Assembly (NCBI RefSeq): GCF_002443255.2
Contig: NW_019211457.1
Span: 51,500,617-51,564,616 of the forward strand
Direction of reading: 5' to 3'
DNA length: 64,000 nucleotides
DNA from: Varroa destructor
Lineage: Eukaryota; Arthropoda; Arachnida; Mesostigmata; Varroidae
Position 1 is the first letter of the stretch; each line of letters starts with the position of its first letter. Positions 24,843 to 38,418 of this stretch are shown here, in pieces. A program made the translations under genes and the position numbers. The notes beneath the pieces were generated by a model. That model saw only the letters and a list, made by a program, of their open reading frames with translations, searched no databases and was not told where the DNA came from.

Positions 24843-27800
24843 CAAGACTGATTTTTACTTTTTACAATGAAAGGGTAACATTATGAGACGATCTTAAATT
24901 ATATGGTAAAGTGTATACTCTTCGTCGGCAAGAAGAAACTGGTTCATCTTTACTTCAGATTTAAGCGACGGATACTAAGTGTTTTCGAATTATGCTGAAG
25001 TCTCTCTCACTTTATAAGCTATAATGATTAAGTGGACATGTGAAAGATGTATAGTAGGAGCTTTGAATGTGTTGCACATTCACTTGGAGTTTTAGTTTAG
25101 GCCATTTGCTTCATACCTGTCGGCCCCAACGGGGCTAGCGGACACTTCATCGCCACCGTAAAAGGGGTTGAAGGCGTACTCAACGATGTGTAAAATAGAG
25201 TCTGAAACAATTACATACAGGTTATTCGTAAGAGCTGATTTCAGTAATGTGCTGAAAACCTATATCGTTAAAGCTATATCGTTAGCAATGATATAAGTAT
25301 TTCATTAATAAATATACATTAAAATATCCAATGTTTAATTTTCAGGAATTCATATTACGGCGGTCCAGTCGGAGCGGTGCAATAAATTATCAGCACGTGA
25401 TACCTGTTTCTTCATTGTCGATTGTTACTATAGCTCTTTGAAGGGAGGTCCAGATAAGCCTAATAAGTGTCCTCGTAACAGGTCTATATTAGCGATGTCG
25501 AACGAACAGCTCCAGGTTCTGTCACGCTGAAATGACAGCTGGGCTAGCTTGGAAGATTCATACTTTATAGAGCAACAGTTATTTCAGGCCGTCGGAATAA
25601 ACTGCCATTGGTTTTCATGAATTCGACCATTTAAGCATCGTCAGCTTTAAACGCGGCCTGAATCGCCCTTTGACATCAAAACAAACGTCCTCAAAGATTG
25701 AATGTTATATTGCAATCTGTTTTTAAATTATTATTTCAAATATTTAAAAGTTTGCGTTTATGAAACGTACTCTAAATTCGGAAGGGATACATACTAGTAT
25801 CGCAACGGGCCAGCCATCAGTCGTTTTTGGCTTATTTTGATTTACTTCCTTAGGATTTAATAAAACTAATCCGATGTTATAGCGGCTGCATTTGCTCACG
25901 ATCTTGAATTTATTATACAAGCATTATTATCGGCATTTATTCTACATGTTTCTAATGCTCTTGACTTCCTGTCCGGAAAAAAAGTAACTTATTCCAACTT
26001 TTTAAGGGCATAAGCTCACCAGGTACATAAAAATATTTCACAAACAAAAGAAATTAAGTGTTCTAAACAGGTGGTCTAGTTCTTGAGTGTCAATTTAACT
26101 GTTGATTCCCTGACACCAGTCGCGGGGCTAACTCTTCCATTCGTAATGGACATAAGTGTTCAATTTCTGAAAACCACAATATAAAAATGATCTTGCACTT
26201 AGTGCATTTCTCCACTCGGCGCTGAGCCAAAAAATCAATCGGAAAATCACTGGAATCGAATGATGCATCGATCACCGGGTGCGCTAACGACAGAAGCTTG
26301 CGTAAACGGTTCCAGTAGCTTACATTAAAGAAGTTAACATTACAAGAGACACTTCGCCTTCAACATTTTTGATGCGTAAACTTCAAACATAACACTCAGT
26401 TCGATTGAAATTAGGTGTCGAAAAAAAAAAGTTAGAAGAACGAATCGGAATGAAGAGGTAGACCTAATCATGTAGATCGTACCATGAACATCAGTGGAGA
26501 TCAAATGCCCTCGGACATTGCCGCGATAAAGCCGAATCACACTCGTGAAGCTTTGTGTGAACCGAAAGTAGAACGGACATTGCAGGGATGACAAATTGTG
26601 ATCCGATAAGTGTCCCAATTCGATCCATTCTGATTTTTATTTCTGAAGCTCGAAATAAACCTGAACGATGAACTTCACAGGTTCAATCTTGACGTCATGA
26701 GCTATTATCCGTATTGCGATTAGTGTTTGGAAGGCGTACTCTCAATTTACGTGTTTTTATTCAATTGATTTTAATTAACCTCGCACAGTAAGCCCACAAT
26801 CCCATTTGGTTTAACTCCAAGCCCACTTTTGAAACTTGTCGCTTCGTTACATACGTTCGGTGGGTTGGCGGTAAACTTAAGTGAATTTTGATTCTTTGTT
26901 TCAGTAATTTTTTGATAATAATAAGCGACTGAACTGGTACACATTAGGTCTTCTGGCTTTCGATTCGATTAAATTGATTAAATCAAAATCGCTTCAAGTC
27001 CTATTAACAATATGTATGAATAAAAAAAGCATCCTAAAACAGGCTCCAAACAAAAATCATCTGTCCACGCAACATTATATCTAGTTTGAACTGTTATATA
27101 TCACCGCGACACGGTAAGCTATGAACGTTAAAATACCATGCTTATATTGATTTGTCGCAAGATTATTTACAATAAAATTAATCATTTAAATGTAAAATAA
27201 TTAAAAAGGGTAGTCTGGGCCGTGCTAAGTAGGTTAATGCATGTAAGAACATGTGCAAGTAACTAACTATGTAAAAGAATCATTTTTTAACCGATGCCAT
27301 CGTGACACAGATTATTTAATTAAAGTCACACCTGAAGCAGCTGCTGTCGGAGAACGGTTGCGCGCTGTTGGGCTTCAGTTCCGAGCTTAAGTTGAATGAG
27401 AGTTGCTCAAACTATGTTCAAGAGTTCATTGTGATTATTGTATAACTATTACTGTTTTGCTGATTTGCTTGGTATTATTCGTTGGTCCCTGTTCAGCTTG
27501 TTGAATGCTGAATCATTACATAAAAGGCTCGTTCATCTAGGCGGCCTGAATGTCGAAGGGTCCCTTTCGAGAAGTCTTTCGACGTCGTCCGGCATATCTG
27601 AGATCGCCGGTAAAAAGCACCGTCTACTTTTTTGTACCCCTTTCCCCCGCGTCCTTTATCTGATCCCTTTTTTCTTGCACGTTTGTTTCGCCACCGAAAA
27701 GTGCGCAAATTTGGCGAAGTTGACAGCTTGGCAGGACAGCACGTACTCGTCAAATATTCGTACTAATAGCGGTTACTGTCAGTTGTCAAGAACGTGTGGT

Positions 27801-28410
27801 TCGCCGCTTGGACTTCGGGGTTCTCGTCGGGTCAGCGCTCCTTGTACCAGAGCCCGCTTAGAACTAGAGGATGGGGAGCGGCGACGCAGAGGTTGCGGCA
27901 AACACTTCATCTCTGTCTTTATTTGTGCTCGTGTTAGTGTATGAGCGTGTGTGCTGTCGCAAAGGGGCTGCCTTTATGCTTGCGCACCGCCTTTCCTATT
28001 TCGATATGTCTTATGCTACTCTACCTACGACGAACCTACTCTGTAAGAACGCAGTTCTTACTCGCTTAACAGGCTCTCACAAAACCATGAATACAAACCG
28101 TCGCTTTCGGTAGCGTTGTCCGCCGCTCCGGGAATTCTGTAAACACAACAACAACAACATATCATGTTTTTGTAAGAATACAGTGGCACTTTTGCGACGC
28201 TTATTTTTACGGCGCGACCTCCTTTGCTACTGCTCAAAGGTTTATCAAGGTTGGCAAAATGGACCGCCCTTTATCGTGTTTGTATGTGCACATCTGGTCC
28301 ATAAACGTTTAATACGAAGCGAGAGTAAGCGATCAAATATAGCAGTCGCGGAAGCTGACGCTATGGACGTCTGTAGTAAAAGAGGAATCATGTTTTTAGT
28401 GTAGGCTAAC
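24843..28410. other. MAM gene intron; GC-richer patch at 27.3-28.2 kb
   Basis: Most of it is plain AT-rich intron. Between about 27340 and 28150 the GC content rises, and a 168-codon plus-strand frame stays open but contains no Met, so it is not a gene by itself. It could be a regulatory patch or a diverged repeat. An ORF pair at 26090-26618 reads reasonably on the minus strand but matches nothing that I know. Confidence 0.35.
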
Positions 28411-28513
28411 ATTGATGTTAACTCGATGGTTACTGCGTCTGCTGTTGTTATTATAGTTGGTATTGTTGTTACCCCATTCTTCACGACTCCTGGCGTTGCC
28501 ATCGTTGACATAA
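28411..28513 (-). CDS. MAM-domain membrane protein: Thr-rich stalk exon 2
   Basis: The acceptor AATTATTTTCAG opens the exon with two bases, completing the phase-1 codon left at 29329. The donor AT/GTTAGC leaves two bases (phase 2), which the next exon at 24606 completes to Ile. In between it reads MSTMATPGVVKNGVTTIPTI and ITTADAVTIELTS. This is a Thr-rich, low-complexity sequence of the same character as the exons on either side. The length of 103 bases equals 2+33x3+2, so the frame carries through. The donor is suboptimal (GTTAGC), which is the main doubt. The internal Met is not taken as a start because the acceptor and flanking phases fit so well. Confidence 0.65.
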
Positions 28514-29328
28514 CTGAAAATAATTAATTTGGATATTTTATATTTGCGCAATGTAAAAAAGTACGGCTAAAAGAGATTTAATTTGAGAGCTTATGATAGC
28601 TTCGTGTTCATACATATAAAAATGATCCTGGACAATGCGATAGGCATATTGTAATATTTCGCTGAGTCGTTGATCAATGCAGCAGTACAAATGTCATTGA
28701 TGGCCCTAAACCGAAGATGGCCTACTAAGTAACTTTTGCAGCTGAAAGTAGCTATCCAACCAAGGGCGCCTTTTTCCGACAGACACATCCTCTCTCTCAA
28801 AACTTCCAGGAATCTCGCATCTCTGTGCTTATCACACAGAGCACGAAATATTATTACAATTAATAAGCCCAGGAGAGCAATAACTGTCTAAGGCCATATT
28901 GCAATATTTATTATTTTTTTCGCTAACGAGCTACTTTCAGCATTTGATTACTCTATAGTTGAATGGTGGATTTACAATACTAAAAGAGCATTTGTAGTAC
29001 TACTGATCAAGTGGAGTGACGAAACGGTTCGAAAGCAACTCTCTGAGTAGTTTGAGTGAAAAAAATCTGTGTTACTAGCTTCAGTAGACGATATTCATCG
29101 AGTCAGGACGAAGTGGACGAGTATGTTTCCAGATACGTCCCGCTGTACTTTTTTTTTTTTTTTTTTTTAACTTGTTTGCTAACTAAAGCCTCTTCTGTAG
29201 GTTTTGCATTACAGAACACAGGTATCGATACACATCTTGGTAGAGATTAGCGTTTTTTTTTTTCTTTTAGCTATCATTATCGGTGCTCGTCGTAAAAATA
29301 CAAATCAGAAAACTGCTAACAGGCATAC
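28514..29328. other. Short MAM gene intron, nothing recognised
   Basis: An 815-base intron between the two Thr-rich stalk exons. It contains a poly-T run of about 20 at 29149-29168. Confidence 0.5.
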
Positions 29329-29415
29329 CCGACGTCGTAATCGTCTCCGGAGTCATCGTGGTGGCCTCTTCGGTAAGGAGAAACTCCACTGGAATTTTGT
29401 CAATGATATTGACGT
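29329..29415 (-). CDS. MAM-domain membrane protein: stalk exon 1
   Basis: The acceptor TTTTTTTCATTGCAG is strong. The first two bases complete the codon left open (phase 1) by the MAM exon at 47786, giving Asp. The exon then reads VNIIDKIPVEFLLTEEATTM and TPETITTS and ends at TCGG/GTATGC in phase 1. It therefore starts the Thr-rich juxtamembrane stalk directly after the last Cys of the MAM domain. The length of 87 bases (2+84+1) keeps the frame. The antisense strand also has an open frame with an acceptor-like tract, but that frame is Arg-rich and shows no domain. The minus-strand reading is preferred because its phases match on both sides. Confidence 0.7.
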
Positions 29416-30619
29416 CTGCAATGAAAAAAATAAACATATGATTTTAAAATTCACCGTGTCACACAGAACTTCTGAAAGTCACCTTTCCCATAGGCTAGTC
29501 CTGTTACTCCGCCAGGTATGAGCTGAGCAACTAGCCTGTGAATCTTAACGCTTTGTTCATTGTCTGTCGAGGGAATTAATGTTAGAATAACGAGAATCTT
29601 CATAATGCTATTTTTGTAAATTTATTTTTATTGCTTCAGCTTTCATGAAACAGTTTATTTTAGAAATTTAAGATACTTGCACACCGAGACATAACGCCTT
29701 ATAGAAAAACAATGTCAGACAGGGAATATAAGCTTATGAGTCTCGTAACGCCTATCTAGTGATCTGCCGATGTAGAGGAACCTGCTTTTCTAAGCGCATA
29801 GTCCTACCTAATACTAAGGTGAGTATTAAGAATTTATAACTCTTCAATTTGCGATAGAGAAACTCTAGTTATAATAAATACTTATTGAGGTCATAAATAA
29901 TTCGTCGGGACTTCTGTGCAAAACTGTCCAGTTAAATAGCTGATTTAGTGCACGGTGGCGTATCGAAGTTATTTTTATTATATCTTCGAGCTTGGAAGAG
30001 CAGGGAAGTATTCGGTGCGCGCCTGCGGAAGAGAGTCTGTGCATCCGGAAAGCTTTACGACAACAGAGAATGGAAACAGGAGTATTCAACCCTAGCGGCT
30101 ACTGGCCAATTCAACAAAGTTTTTGGAGTTATTAAGGTGTCTTGCTTGAGAATAACAAGATAATTTAGCAGCTCAACTAGATATATAAGCTGAGATAATT
30201 TATTGCTAAATAAAAAGCTTTTGACGATATATTCTAGACAAATATTAGTATCCGATATTCTAGATGCCATTTATCAGATCTACATATTATAAAGGCAAGT
30301 ATACTACACTTCATTTGTCTTTGATATTATACAGAGTTGCCAATTACCAGTTGTCTTTGGTTTGGAAGTATTGCCTTCATTCAGGAAAAACCTTTATTTA
30401 ATCTTTAATAACTACTATGCTATATATTACTAAATTGTCTTCTTTATTTACCTATATATTTCAACCATTCGAACCATATGTATTTTGGTGTCAGTTCATC
30501 GAACTTGAATTTCTTCATTGCAACATTTCAAAGTTACTATAAGCAAATCGTTCAACAAGGTCACAACCGTAGGGGCTTTGGACGAGCGGCATTCGGAACA
30601 ACTTCAGTAACGTAGACAC
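29416..30619. other. MAM gene intron, nothing recognised
   Basis: This is the 3' part of the 18.4-kb intron that lies between the MAM domain and the stalk. Only short frames without recognisable domains are present. Confidence 0.45.
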
Positions 30620-32690
30620 AGTTCAAAATGTTTGAGGAATTCTCCAAACACATGGGCCCCGATACATTTTAGTACTATGTCCGCAGTCGGCGCCAAGGGG
30701 ACGCTTTTCATCCAGGAGGACTGCTTCTTGATAGACTGACTGTGGCTACTGTGCTTTCGAGGAATGTCATATATGCGTGCCAAGCAAATACTCTACTCAT
30801 TTCATTCATGACGCAAACTTCGGTGCTGGCGAATTTCGAGGGACTGGCGTAACTTCCCCGCAAATATCGGAGCTCAGACACGTCGAGCAAAAAGGAGGTT
30901 CGAAGTAAGTGATGGCGGGTGCAGAACGACGGAGAGGCTCCATGGACGTCTATCAATCGGCCGCAGAGGCTTCAGCTGCGGTAAGCAAGGTCATATCAGT
31001 AATCGATGTCTCATGCCGTGCCTTCATCGGGGCGTATAAACATGGCTGCCGATGACCTGTTTGTGGTCGAGATCAAACTCCATCGCGGAAAGGCAGTTGC
31101 CGCATTTGGCTATGGGCTGGACGTAAAAATCTACCGATGGCTGGTGGGTAACCTGGGCTCGCTGTAGATCGCAAAGTGCTTGGAGCCCGCATGCCTATAC
31201 GATGCGCAGCGCACCCCGCTAACGGTTCCAGGGGAGTGCTTGACGTTGTGGTCTGTTTTTTTTTTAAGTAAACCACCCCACTCTTGCACTATAACGCAAC
31301 TGGACGAGTTTTTAAGGACTTCAGCGGGTTCCCGTGTAGTGTTGTATGCACAGATGTGAAGGGTCCAGTGTCAAGTGCTGCCTACATTACCTTAATCGGA
31401 TCACTCTAAGAGAATGAAGCGAGAGGGTGACCGAACCGTTTCTAGCTGTAACGGGTTGCATTCGCGGAGACGCAGGTCATGAGGTTCAAACTGTGCTGTG
31501 CAACGGCATTATTGAGTCCCAAACAACCCGTGGCCTTTTCCAGGAGTTTTGGTAAAGAAAAAACCAGAACGCAGTACTACGTTTTTACATCAGCTATCGA
31601 AAACGGGACGTACGTTTATGCGGTGTTTCGACTAATGAAAACGGGAAAGCACGTTTCTGCATCGACTACCGCCGGCTAAATTCCACCATAAAGCGAGCTT
31701 TGTACGACGTTTAACGTGAACGTCAGTAGGTTTTTGCTAGGGGCAGTGCTACGCAGACTGCCGTTTGGCTTATATCGAGGCTAGATACAATTTCCGAGAC
31801 CGAACGCTTAGGATTGTACGAGTTGTTTAAGAATGCCGATCGTATTTGTGTGGGTGACATTTCAAGGTTGTTACTGGCAATGTTCTATTAATAACCTGAA
31901 GGAAAAACGAACCTTTATTGCTAAGTTTACGCGATGGACTCTGGCCTTCCAGAAATAATTCTTTTTTCGATGTAACGCTTTGCTGTACTACTATGCATTG
32001 TGTTACCAAAAAGTTATATCTCCGTCCGTTATGTAAGATGTTTATAGGCGCCTTCAGCAACTGTCATTAGTTAGTTAGGAGAAGGACATCGTTTTGCTGC
32101 AAACAAATGAGAAGGATATTCAGCTTATAAATGTGATCGTAATACGTTTGACAGACATTATTGAAGGTCATTTACTTTATTCATCCAATTTTGTCTAATT
32201 CCTGTAATGATGTTCGAGTAAGTTTCAAGATAAATACATTTTTCCTCCAAACGCAATATCTACTCAAATACGTTTAGAAAGGTAGGTTCTACTCTATGCT
32301 GGATTGTGTGTCTGCGCAACATATTTCTTTGTTGGCACAGCCGCGTTCTAGCGAAAATTTCAATCTACTTTAGTCGATAATATTTTTACACCCGCTGTGT
32401 CCTTTCGTATATGGGGCAAATAAGAAGGTCATCTGCGCGTATAGTCTATGAACTGGACCATTATTTGCATTCTCTTAGCATAATGTGGTGACCAAAACCA
32501 TAGAAAATGAAAAAAAAAACGGGAATGCGACTTTGAGGCTGTCCACTAAACGGCTCTAGGTTCCAACGCGCTTGGCTCTGACTTTACAGAAATACGACCT
32601 CAAGGTCCTCCATAGGAAGAGTTCCGCCAACGCCAATGTGGACGCTTTTTCGCGCCTGACCGTTCCGTTAGTACAGAGCGGCGTCCTATA
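30620..32690 (+). mobile_element. Decayed Ty3/gypsy LTR retrotransposon (gag-pol)
   Basis: Motifs occur in the expected order on the plus strand. First comes a gag zinc knuckle, FSCGKQGHISNRC (30971-31009), whose first Cys is replaced by Gly (GGC at 30968-30970). A short protease-like phrase, LTVPGECLTLW, follows near 31215-31250. The reverse transcriptase begins with VPNNPWPFPGVLVKKKP (about 31515-31565), then NGKARFCIDYRRLNSTIK (from 31640) and YWQCSINN (about 31874). RNase H ends as LQKYDLKVLHRKSSANANVD followed by AFSRL (about 32585-32660), equivalent to the usual N..ADALSR. The YxDD box and the integrase were not recognised, and many frameshifts are present. It lies in the long MAM intron. 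The LTRs were not identified, so the ends are approximate. Confidence 0.8.
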
Positions 32691-32774
32691 GTTGCTAAAT
32701 TAGGAGAAGGGTTTTACGTCCGTATGTCTGTACTCAAGGTCGACCTGGCCTACCGGGTCAAGGTAAAGGAAACG

Positions 32775-32945
32775 CTGTTCCAAGTTCGATTTGTTCGAAG
32801 TTTCTTCGATATTCGGAGTTTATTCGAAGGTGCATGGCAGGCTAAGCTCGTATGTTACTCGAACGGACATGATAGACCAGGTTCATAGGTTACTCGGAGG
32901 GGTGTAACATGCTATGTTCGTAGTCTATTTGGAGGGCATGATAGG
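32775..32945. repeat. Degenerate minisatellite, about five units of 33-37 bp
   Basis: Successive segments share a core like GTTCGTAGGTTACTCGGAGG followed by a CATGATAG-like end. Examples are TGTTACTCGAACGGACATGA, AGGTTACTCGGAGGGGTGTA and AGTCTATTTGGAGGGCATGA. The array sits just 3' of the gypsy RNase H remnant and could belong to an untranslated region or LTR of that element. It was aligned by eye. Confidence 0.5.
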
Positions 32946-33040
32946 CGAAGACGTTAGAACGCATTATTATTATTGCAAGAGCGCGGAGTTTTTATTAGGC
33001 CCGAGCTTGTGGCGCCGGAAGTCCGAAAAGCTAGCCTAAC

Positions 33041-33347
33041 TCAAGGTCTGACGGCAGTGTAATTGAGACTCAGAGCGGCGCAATACGCTTGAATCGGTGC
33101 CGACTCTGCACCGCCTTTCTGGAGGTTGAGGTAGGTTCTAGGCGATAAAATCTTCCAAATCTCTGTCTTGGTCGGCCATTGCCGTTTTATTCGGCTCGTG
33201 CCGGTCCGGAAAGTAACATCGGGCCGTAATCCGAGCGCTGAAAGCTGCTTCTGGCAGTGGTTTTCCGCGGGTTTCAATGCCATTGTGACGGACACCGCGA
33301 CCTGCTTCATATCGCGGTAGGCTACAAACCACCTTCAGCAGAGACAT
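33041..33347 (-). other. GC-richer patch with overlapping minus-strand ORFs
   Basis: Two overlapping minus-strand frames of 69 and 89 codons stand out from the AT-rich surroundings, and the patch follows the gypsy remnant and its minisatellite. I recognise no domain. It may be part of the same element (integrase side or LTR) or a second insertion. Confidence 0.25.
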
Positions 33348-33349
33348 TG

Positions 33350-36300
33350 TTCCCTCGAGTAACTTTTAAGAACTTTCTCTATTTCCAAAACAGGATCTAG
33401 CGCCGGGTCAACTAAAGCACTAGTCTGTCGACGGAAAAATCCTGTTAGCTTTTGACACACTCTATAACGCATGTTTTTAGCATTGAGATAATAATAAATA
33501 AATAAGTTATTTCGCTAGTGGCAAGCCAAAGTGCGTCGACATACTTTGCTCTATTTTGTTATATCTAGATGATGACCTTGGCTCTTGGTAATTTATGGCA
33601 CATGTAGCCGACCACTAACTCTAGCGATTCGAGCTGCACGTATACGTTTTTCAGATACATTCTTTCGCTGGCCTTGTTTCAACATACTCGCAAAACTTCC
33701 AGTGTTTCATTAAAAAGATTCTACTTATTGTGGATTCATTTGTAGCAACGAAATGTAGCGGATCATGTGACGAAAACTTAGTTGAAAAGGTCTCTTATTA
33801 TTTGATTTTTTGAGCAGAACAAAGCATTGTAGAAATTAAATGTTAGGTGTGGTAACCAACTTATCGCTAGCTCTTTCACGTATTATACAATCTACTGGAG
33901 GACAATTATAAAAATAGTTATTATAATTACATGGTGTTTTTCTCAGCAGCACAGTCGACAAACAGACGCAATAATAGCCGGGTCAGGCCTAGTCAGGCCT
34001 AGCCTAACTGTAAATAGTGACTCCAAGCACAGGACTTAAAACAAGGAGTCAGGCCCTAAAGCACTTAATGGACCTATCGAGGCTTCTAAGAGCACGAAGT
34101 GACGGATGCCTTTGTGTGCAGCTGGTTTTTCTTCGTCTTTGAGTTTAACTCCTTTGGCGGATCTCCTTAGGCGACCTCCAGCGGAATGTTGCCATAGCAA
34201 AGTTGCTGTCCTTATACAAGGTCCGCCTCCTCTATCCAGGTACGCTGTTTAGGCACTATCGAGCGACCGGTTTCGCTGTTGTTCTTCGAAATCACCGAAA
34301 TCTCTCAACGCGATTGCCTCCAGTGCAGCGGCTGTGAAAAAAGGATTGCGTCTTTGGCGAAAGGACTCTTATCACCTGACTATTCTTCACTTTGATTTGC
34401 TTTTACGGTGTCTTAAATTGAGGTCAGCATTTTTGTACACTTCAACCAAAAAGACCGACGTACCATACAGCAAATGGGTTTTACCAGTTGGCACAATTGG
34501 GGCCAGCTGGTTTGGTAAACAACGTGTGAAACGGAATCAAGCAAAATCAAATACTGATTTAATTCACGTAGTTTTCATGCAGAAAACTGCGTGCAGCAAT
34601 TGGAAGAAAGTCGCGTGAAAATACACTTAGCTATTATTAAATAAAAATTAGATATTAGAATATATCATCGTTCTGACATTTTGATATATACGTTCTGTTC
34701 AGGTCAATAGGTCGTCTGCATGAATTGCCGCATCAAAAATATATATATGAAGTAGCTGAATGTTTGATGTTTTTATATTCCTATCGCTATTGCGCCTCGG
34801 GAAACACGTTCCCAAGGTTTGTCGACACTAGCCGAAGATTTTCTTCGCGTACCTAAGAAGTCGACTAATTATCATTTCCTAAAAAGACGATCCATTTGAA
34901 ATATTAGTACGCTTCTTTGTTCGATCATATATGTCGGCCAGCATATATATCATTAGTCTACTGAAATTCGTTGGAGGAGTATCACGGAATCAAGCAGTGA
35001 ACAGAACCGCTTGAAATAGAAGCTTAGCAAGATCAAAATAAAGAAACAACCTATTAGTCATTGCTCCGCATACACAGATGCAGAATAAGCCTGTATAAAT
35101 CTACTGATCAGGTAACATTTGGTCCGCAGCTTGCTCCGGCAGGAACGTTCTTCGTTTCGAAAGAGACGAAAATATTCATAAGTAGCGCGTAATGTATGGC
35201 GCTATCAAAGCTCTAAATTTGTTCCCCTTTTGTCGTCTCCAACTTTCTGTTTGGTATCAAATCAAATTCAATAGTCGTGCTTTACAAACTCATTAATTAT
35301 TATTAAAGGAAGTTGAATTTGGTCGTCTAAAATAGATACAGAGTTAAAAACCATCGAATGGCAACGCTGAAATTTGGGAAGATGAAGCTGTACGATTCGA
35401 TCAGTCGTAAATCGCGTATTCTAAACGTATCGAATACTTTGTTGTCGCCAGCTCCTTGTGGATGTGCCATCACACGCCTAGATACTAAGCATGACCGGTA
35501 GTATTTCAGTGAAATCGGAAAGAAGGTTTATATTTGACAATGCTGATATTGCAGGGTTCTCTAAGGGTTCACCTTTATTAATAGTAATCCCGGATCCAGG
35601 TGGCTGTCGTCACGAAGAACCTGACCGAATATATGCCGAACTATAAACAGCTACGTACAAACGTCTATTTACCGCTTGTTTGCACACGTCCCAGACTCTG
35701 CAGACGCGTCGGACTTTCCGAAACCCAGTTCAATCAAAGTACCTACAGCAAATTTAAAGCTGGCCATAAATCTCTTTGATTACTGCAAAATTATTATCAA
35801 AATTAAAACAAAAAAAAAAAAAGAAATTTTTTTAAAACTTAATTTCTTAACCGCTCAAATGTAAGAAAATAATAACAATGTAAAAACATTTACGCTTCGT
35901 TGAAAAATGTGCCCTGTAGTATTCTTCAAAAAAAAACAAAAGTTCATATTCAACTTGCCTTAACTAGAACTTCATTTTTTGAAATCTGGCTACCGTTTCA
36001 CATGACGCACAAGTTCTCAACCGTTCGAAAAATATCTGCCAAAAAAAAGGCTCTTTGTCCACGGTAGCATAAAATTTACTCTTCTCAGACATGTCGTTTT
36101 CACCACGATGGTTTTAATCAAATCAAATCCTGTCGTCTGTTTTAGATATTGCGCTGAATGTGACAGTTACAGATGCCAACCATACCGAGGCCTCTTAAAT
36201 GCAACAATCTGTTACACAGGTGATCTAGTGCCGCCGATGGCTGAACAGCTAACTACCCGACGTGAAATTGTTTCCCAAATGTATCACATCGGAGAAACGC

Positions 36301-38418
36301 GATTCAAGATGGCGGAAAGAGCACACACACATTTGTCAGCAGTAATAACGACAGCCGACGTCAATGCAGACGAACGTTAACTTGGAACTTCTTTCCCGGT
36401 AGGGTGCTCGTAATTGTAAGCTATGGCTTACAGTTATCCATATAACGTTAATAAACAATCGCATTACGTCCGCTCGACTGTTCTTGTTACGGATATATTT
36501 AGTACACCATTGTTATTTCCCTACAAAGATAATAACAGCGCAATGCATATCAATGCTGCTATATTGATGCCCCGTTCAATTTTAGAGTGACCTTTGTTTA
36601 ATTTATATCACACTGCAGAACTGCTTATTTGCACGTTAAATATAAACGTCTTTACGAGAGTAAATAATCAATATGTATATATTAAAAAGGTACTAACTAA
36701 ATGGTAGCGTATTGTGTCTCTAGGTGCGAATTTATGCTTCAGTTGCCGAGGGTCAATCTAAAGCTAGTTTGTATTATAAATTAACTATTATATCTTCATT
36801 ACTAAAAATACACATGAGTATCAGTAAAGCAAATATCTGAATAATTTAGCATCATCATGCCACTGTTCGTTCCTTTTGCAGTAGGTTTATCTAGCCGCAA
36901 ATCTGCTAGTGCACAATGGAGGCCTTGTGCAGATCTGTCTCGCAATGACACAGTTTGTTGTGACTGGCAAAGTACGCGTATGAGCTAATCACCGTGTCCA
37001 ACGCAGTCTCCTGGAAGCTTTGCCCCTGCCACCCGGCACCTTCATCAGTACCGGTAAAACTCTAAAACAACTGAATCCGTCCGCTTAACGAGAAAGGTGA
37101 CCCAGTAGTGTAGATGACGTTTCGTTACGTCCTACCATAGCTTCTTTAAGTAACGCCTAGGAACTGGGCAGGGTCATGGAGTCGGCTGATCGATATATCG
37201 TAAATACGAGCGTAAGGCGCTGAGTGAAACCTCTAAAAGGAAAATACATTTTCTATGATACGTGAAATCCCGTGAAATGATCGATCCTTAGTAATGTTTA
37301 GGCTATCCATTCTCTCAATACCTAACATCAATATCTGCAATAAACGTCAAAAGCAAAATAAAAACGGAGCCAGGTAACCGTAGTGGGAAACTGTTTGTTT
37401 CCTATATAATTTCACGAATAACGAAAGCGAAAGCACGTCATTGATGGAGACAACTGAACATCGCTTCACAGCGTCAGTGACTAAAGGCTATTGCAGGCCA
37501 CATTCGTTTCTTTGTAATCGATTGTAGCTGCTGTCCTGACCAGCGGCAATCGACCTATAGTAGGACCAGGCTAACGGTGCCGCTTTCTTACCGCTCGGCG
37601 GCATTCGGGGTTCGGATGGCGGGTAGAAGGGCTAGCGAAGTCCGACCACGAGGTTAATTAGAAATTCGTGGCCGAGATATTATTTCGATAAAACGCTGCG
37701 CAATTTTTCTATAGGGTTCGGTCAATTATTGGATTGTTGAAAAAGTACTGACTGATAAAAGGGGAAGACTTACTCCCTTCGGCTTTAAAGTCACGTACCT
37801 CAGCTCAATAGGAGTCGCGTTGCCGTCACTCGACAGCAGTAGGATATGTTATCGTCAGAATGGCTTTTATCAGACTTGAAAATGACCAAAAAGTATGCAA
37901 TAAAATAGCAGCACCTGGCAATTTGTTACGATAAGAAAAGCACGGCCCATAAAAAATTGTCCTATTTTTGTTTAATATGCAATACTGGAAAAAGTAGCCT
38001 AAGTATGGTTGTGTTCCTTTCGTAGAAGGTTTCGATATAAAATATTATCATATTATTACAAAACATGAGCAAGACTGACACGTCTCTAGCAAGAGAGCAA
38101 GCAGTTAATCTTAAATAGTTTTGAATTACTTCAGAAAGAATGGCTGCGAAAGAATTTTTTCGTGTTACACAAAATAACTTACTCGATCATACTTCTGTTT
38201 TCAATTCTACAGAAACGCCAGTAAAAATACAATAATATGTAAAAAAAAAATCTCTTGCAAAGCCTAATCTGACATGAAAAGAAAGTTATGCTATGAATTT
38301 GGCGAGATTCGAAAGGAATCGTGTAATATAAGTTACTGTCACTTAGCTTGGCTAAACAATTGATGCGGACTACCACTGTCAATAACTAATAAAGTTACAA
38401 CAAGCCATTGAAAAAATT
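33350..38418. other. MAM gene intron, nothing clearly recognised
   Basis: This is AT-rich sequence in the 18.4-kb intron. Small items are a tandem GTCAGGCCTA doublet at 33981-34000 and a 90-codon plus-strand frame at 36108-36380 with no known domain. GC-richer stretches at about 34130-34330 and 37500-37670 have no readable gene or RNA. Confidence 0.35.

Noticed and set aside
27438..27944. 168-codon open frame on the plus strand, the second longest in the window.
   Set aside because: It contains no Met, has no domain and lies in a GC-richer patch where stops are rarer.
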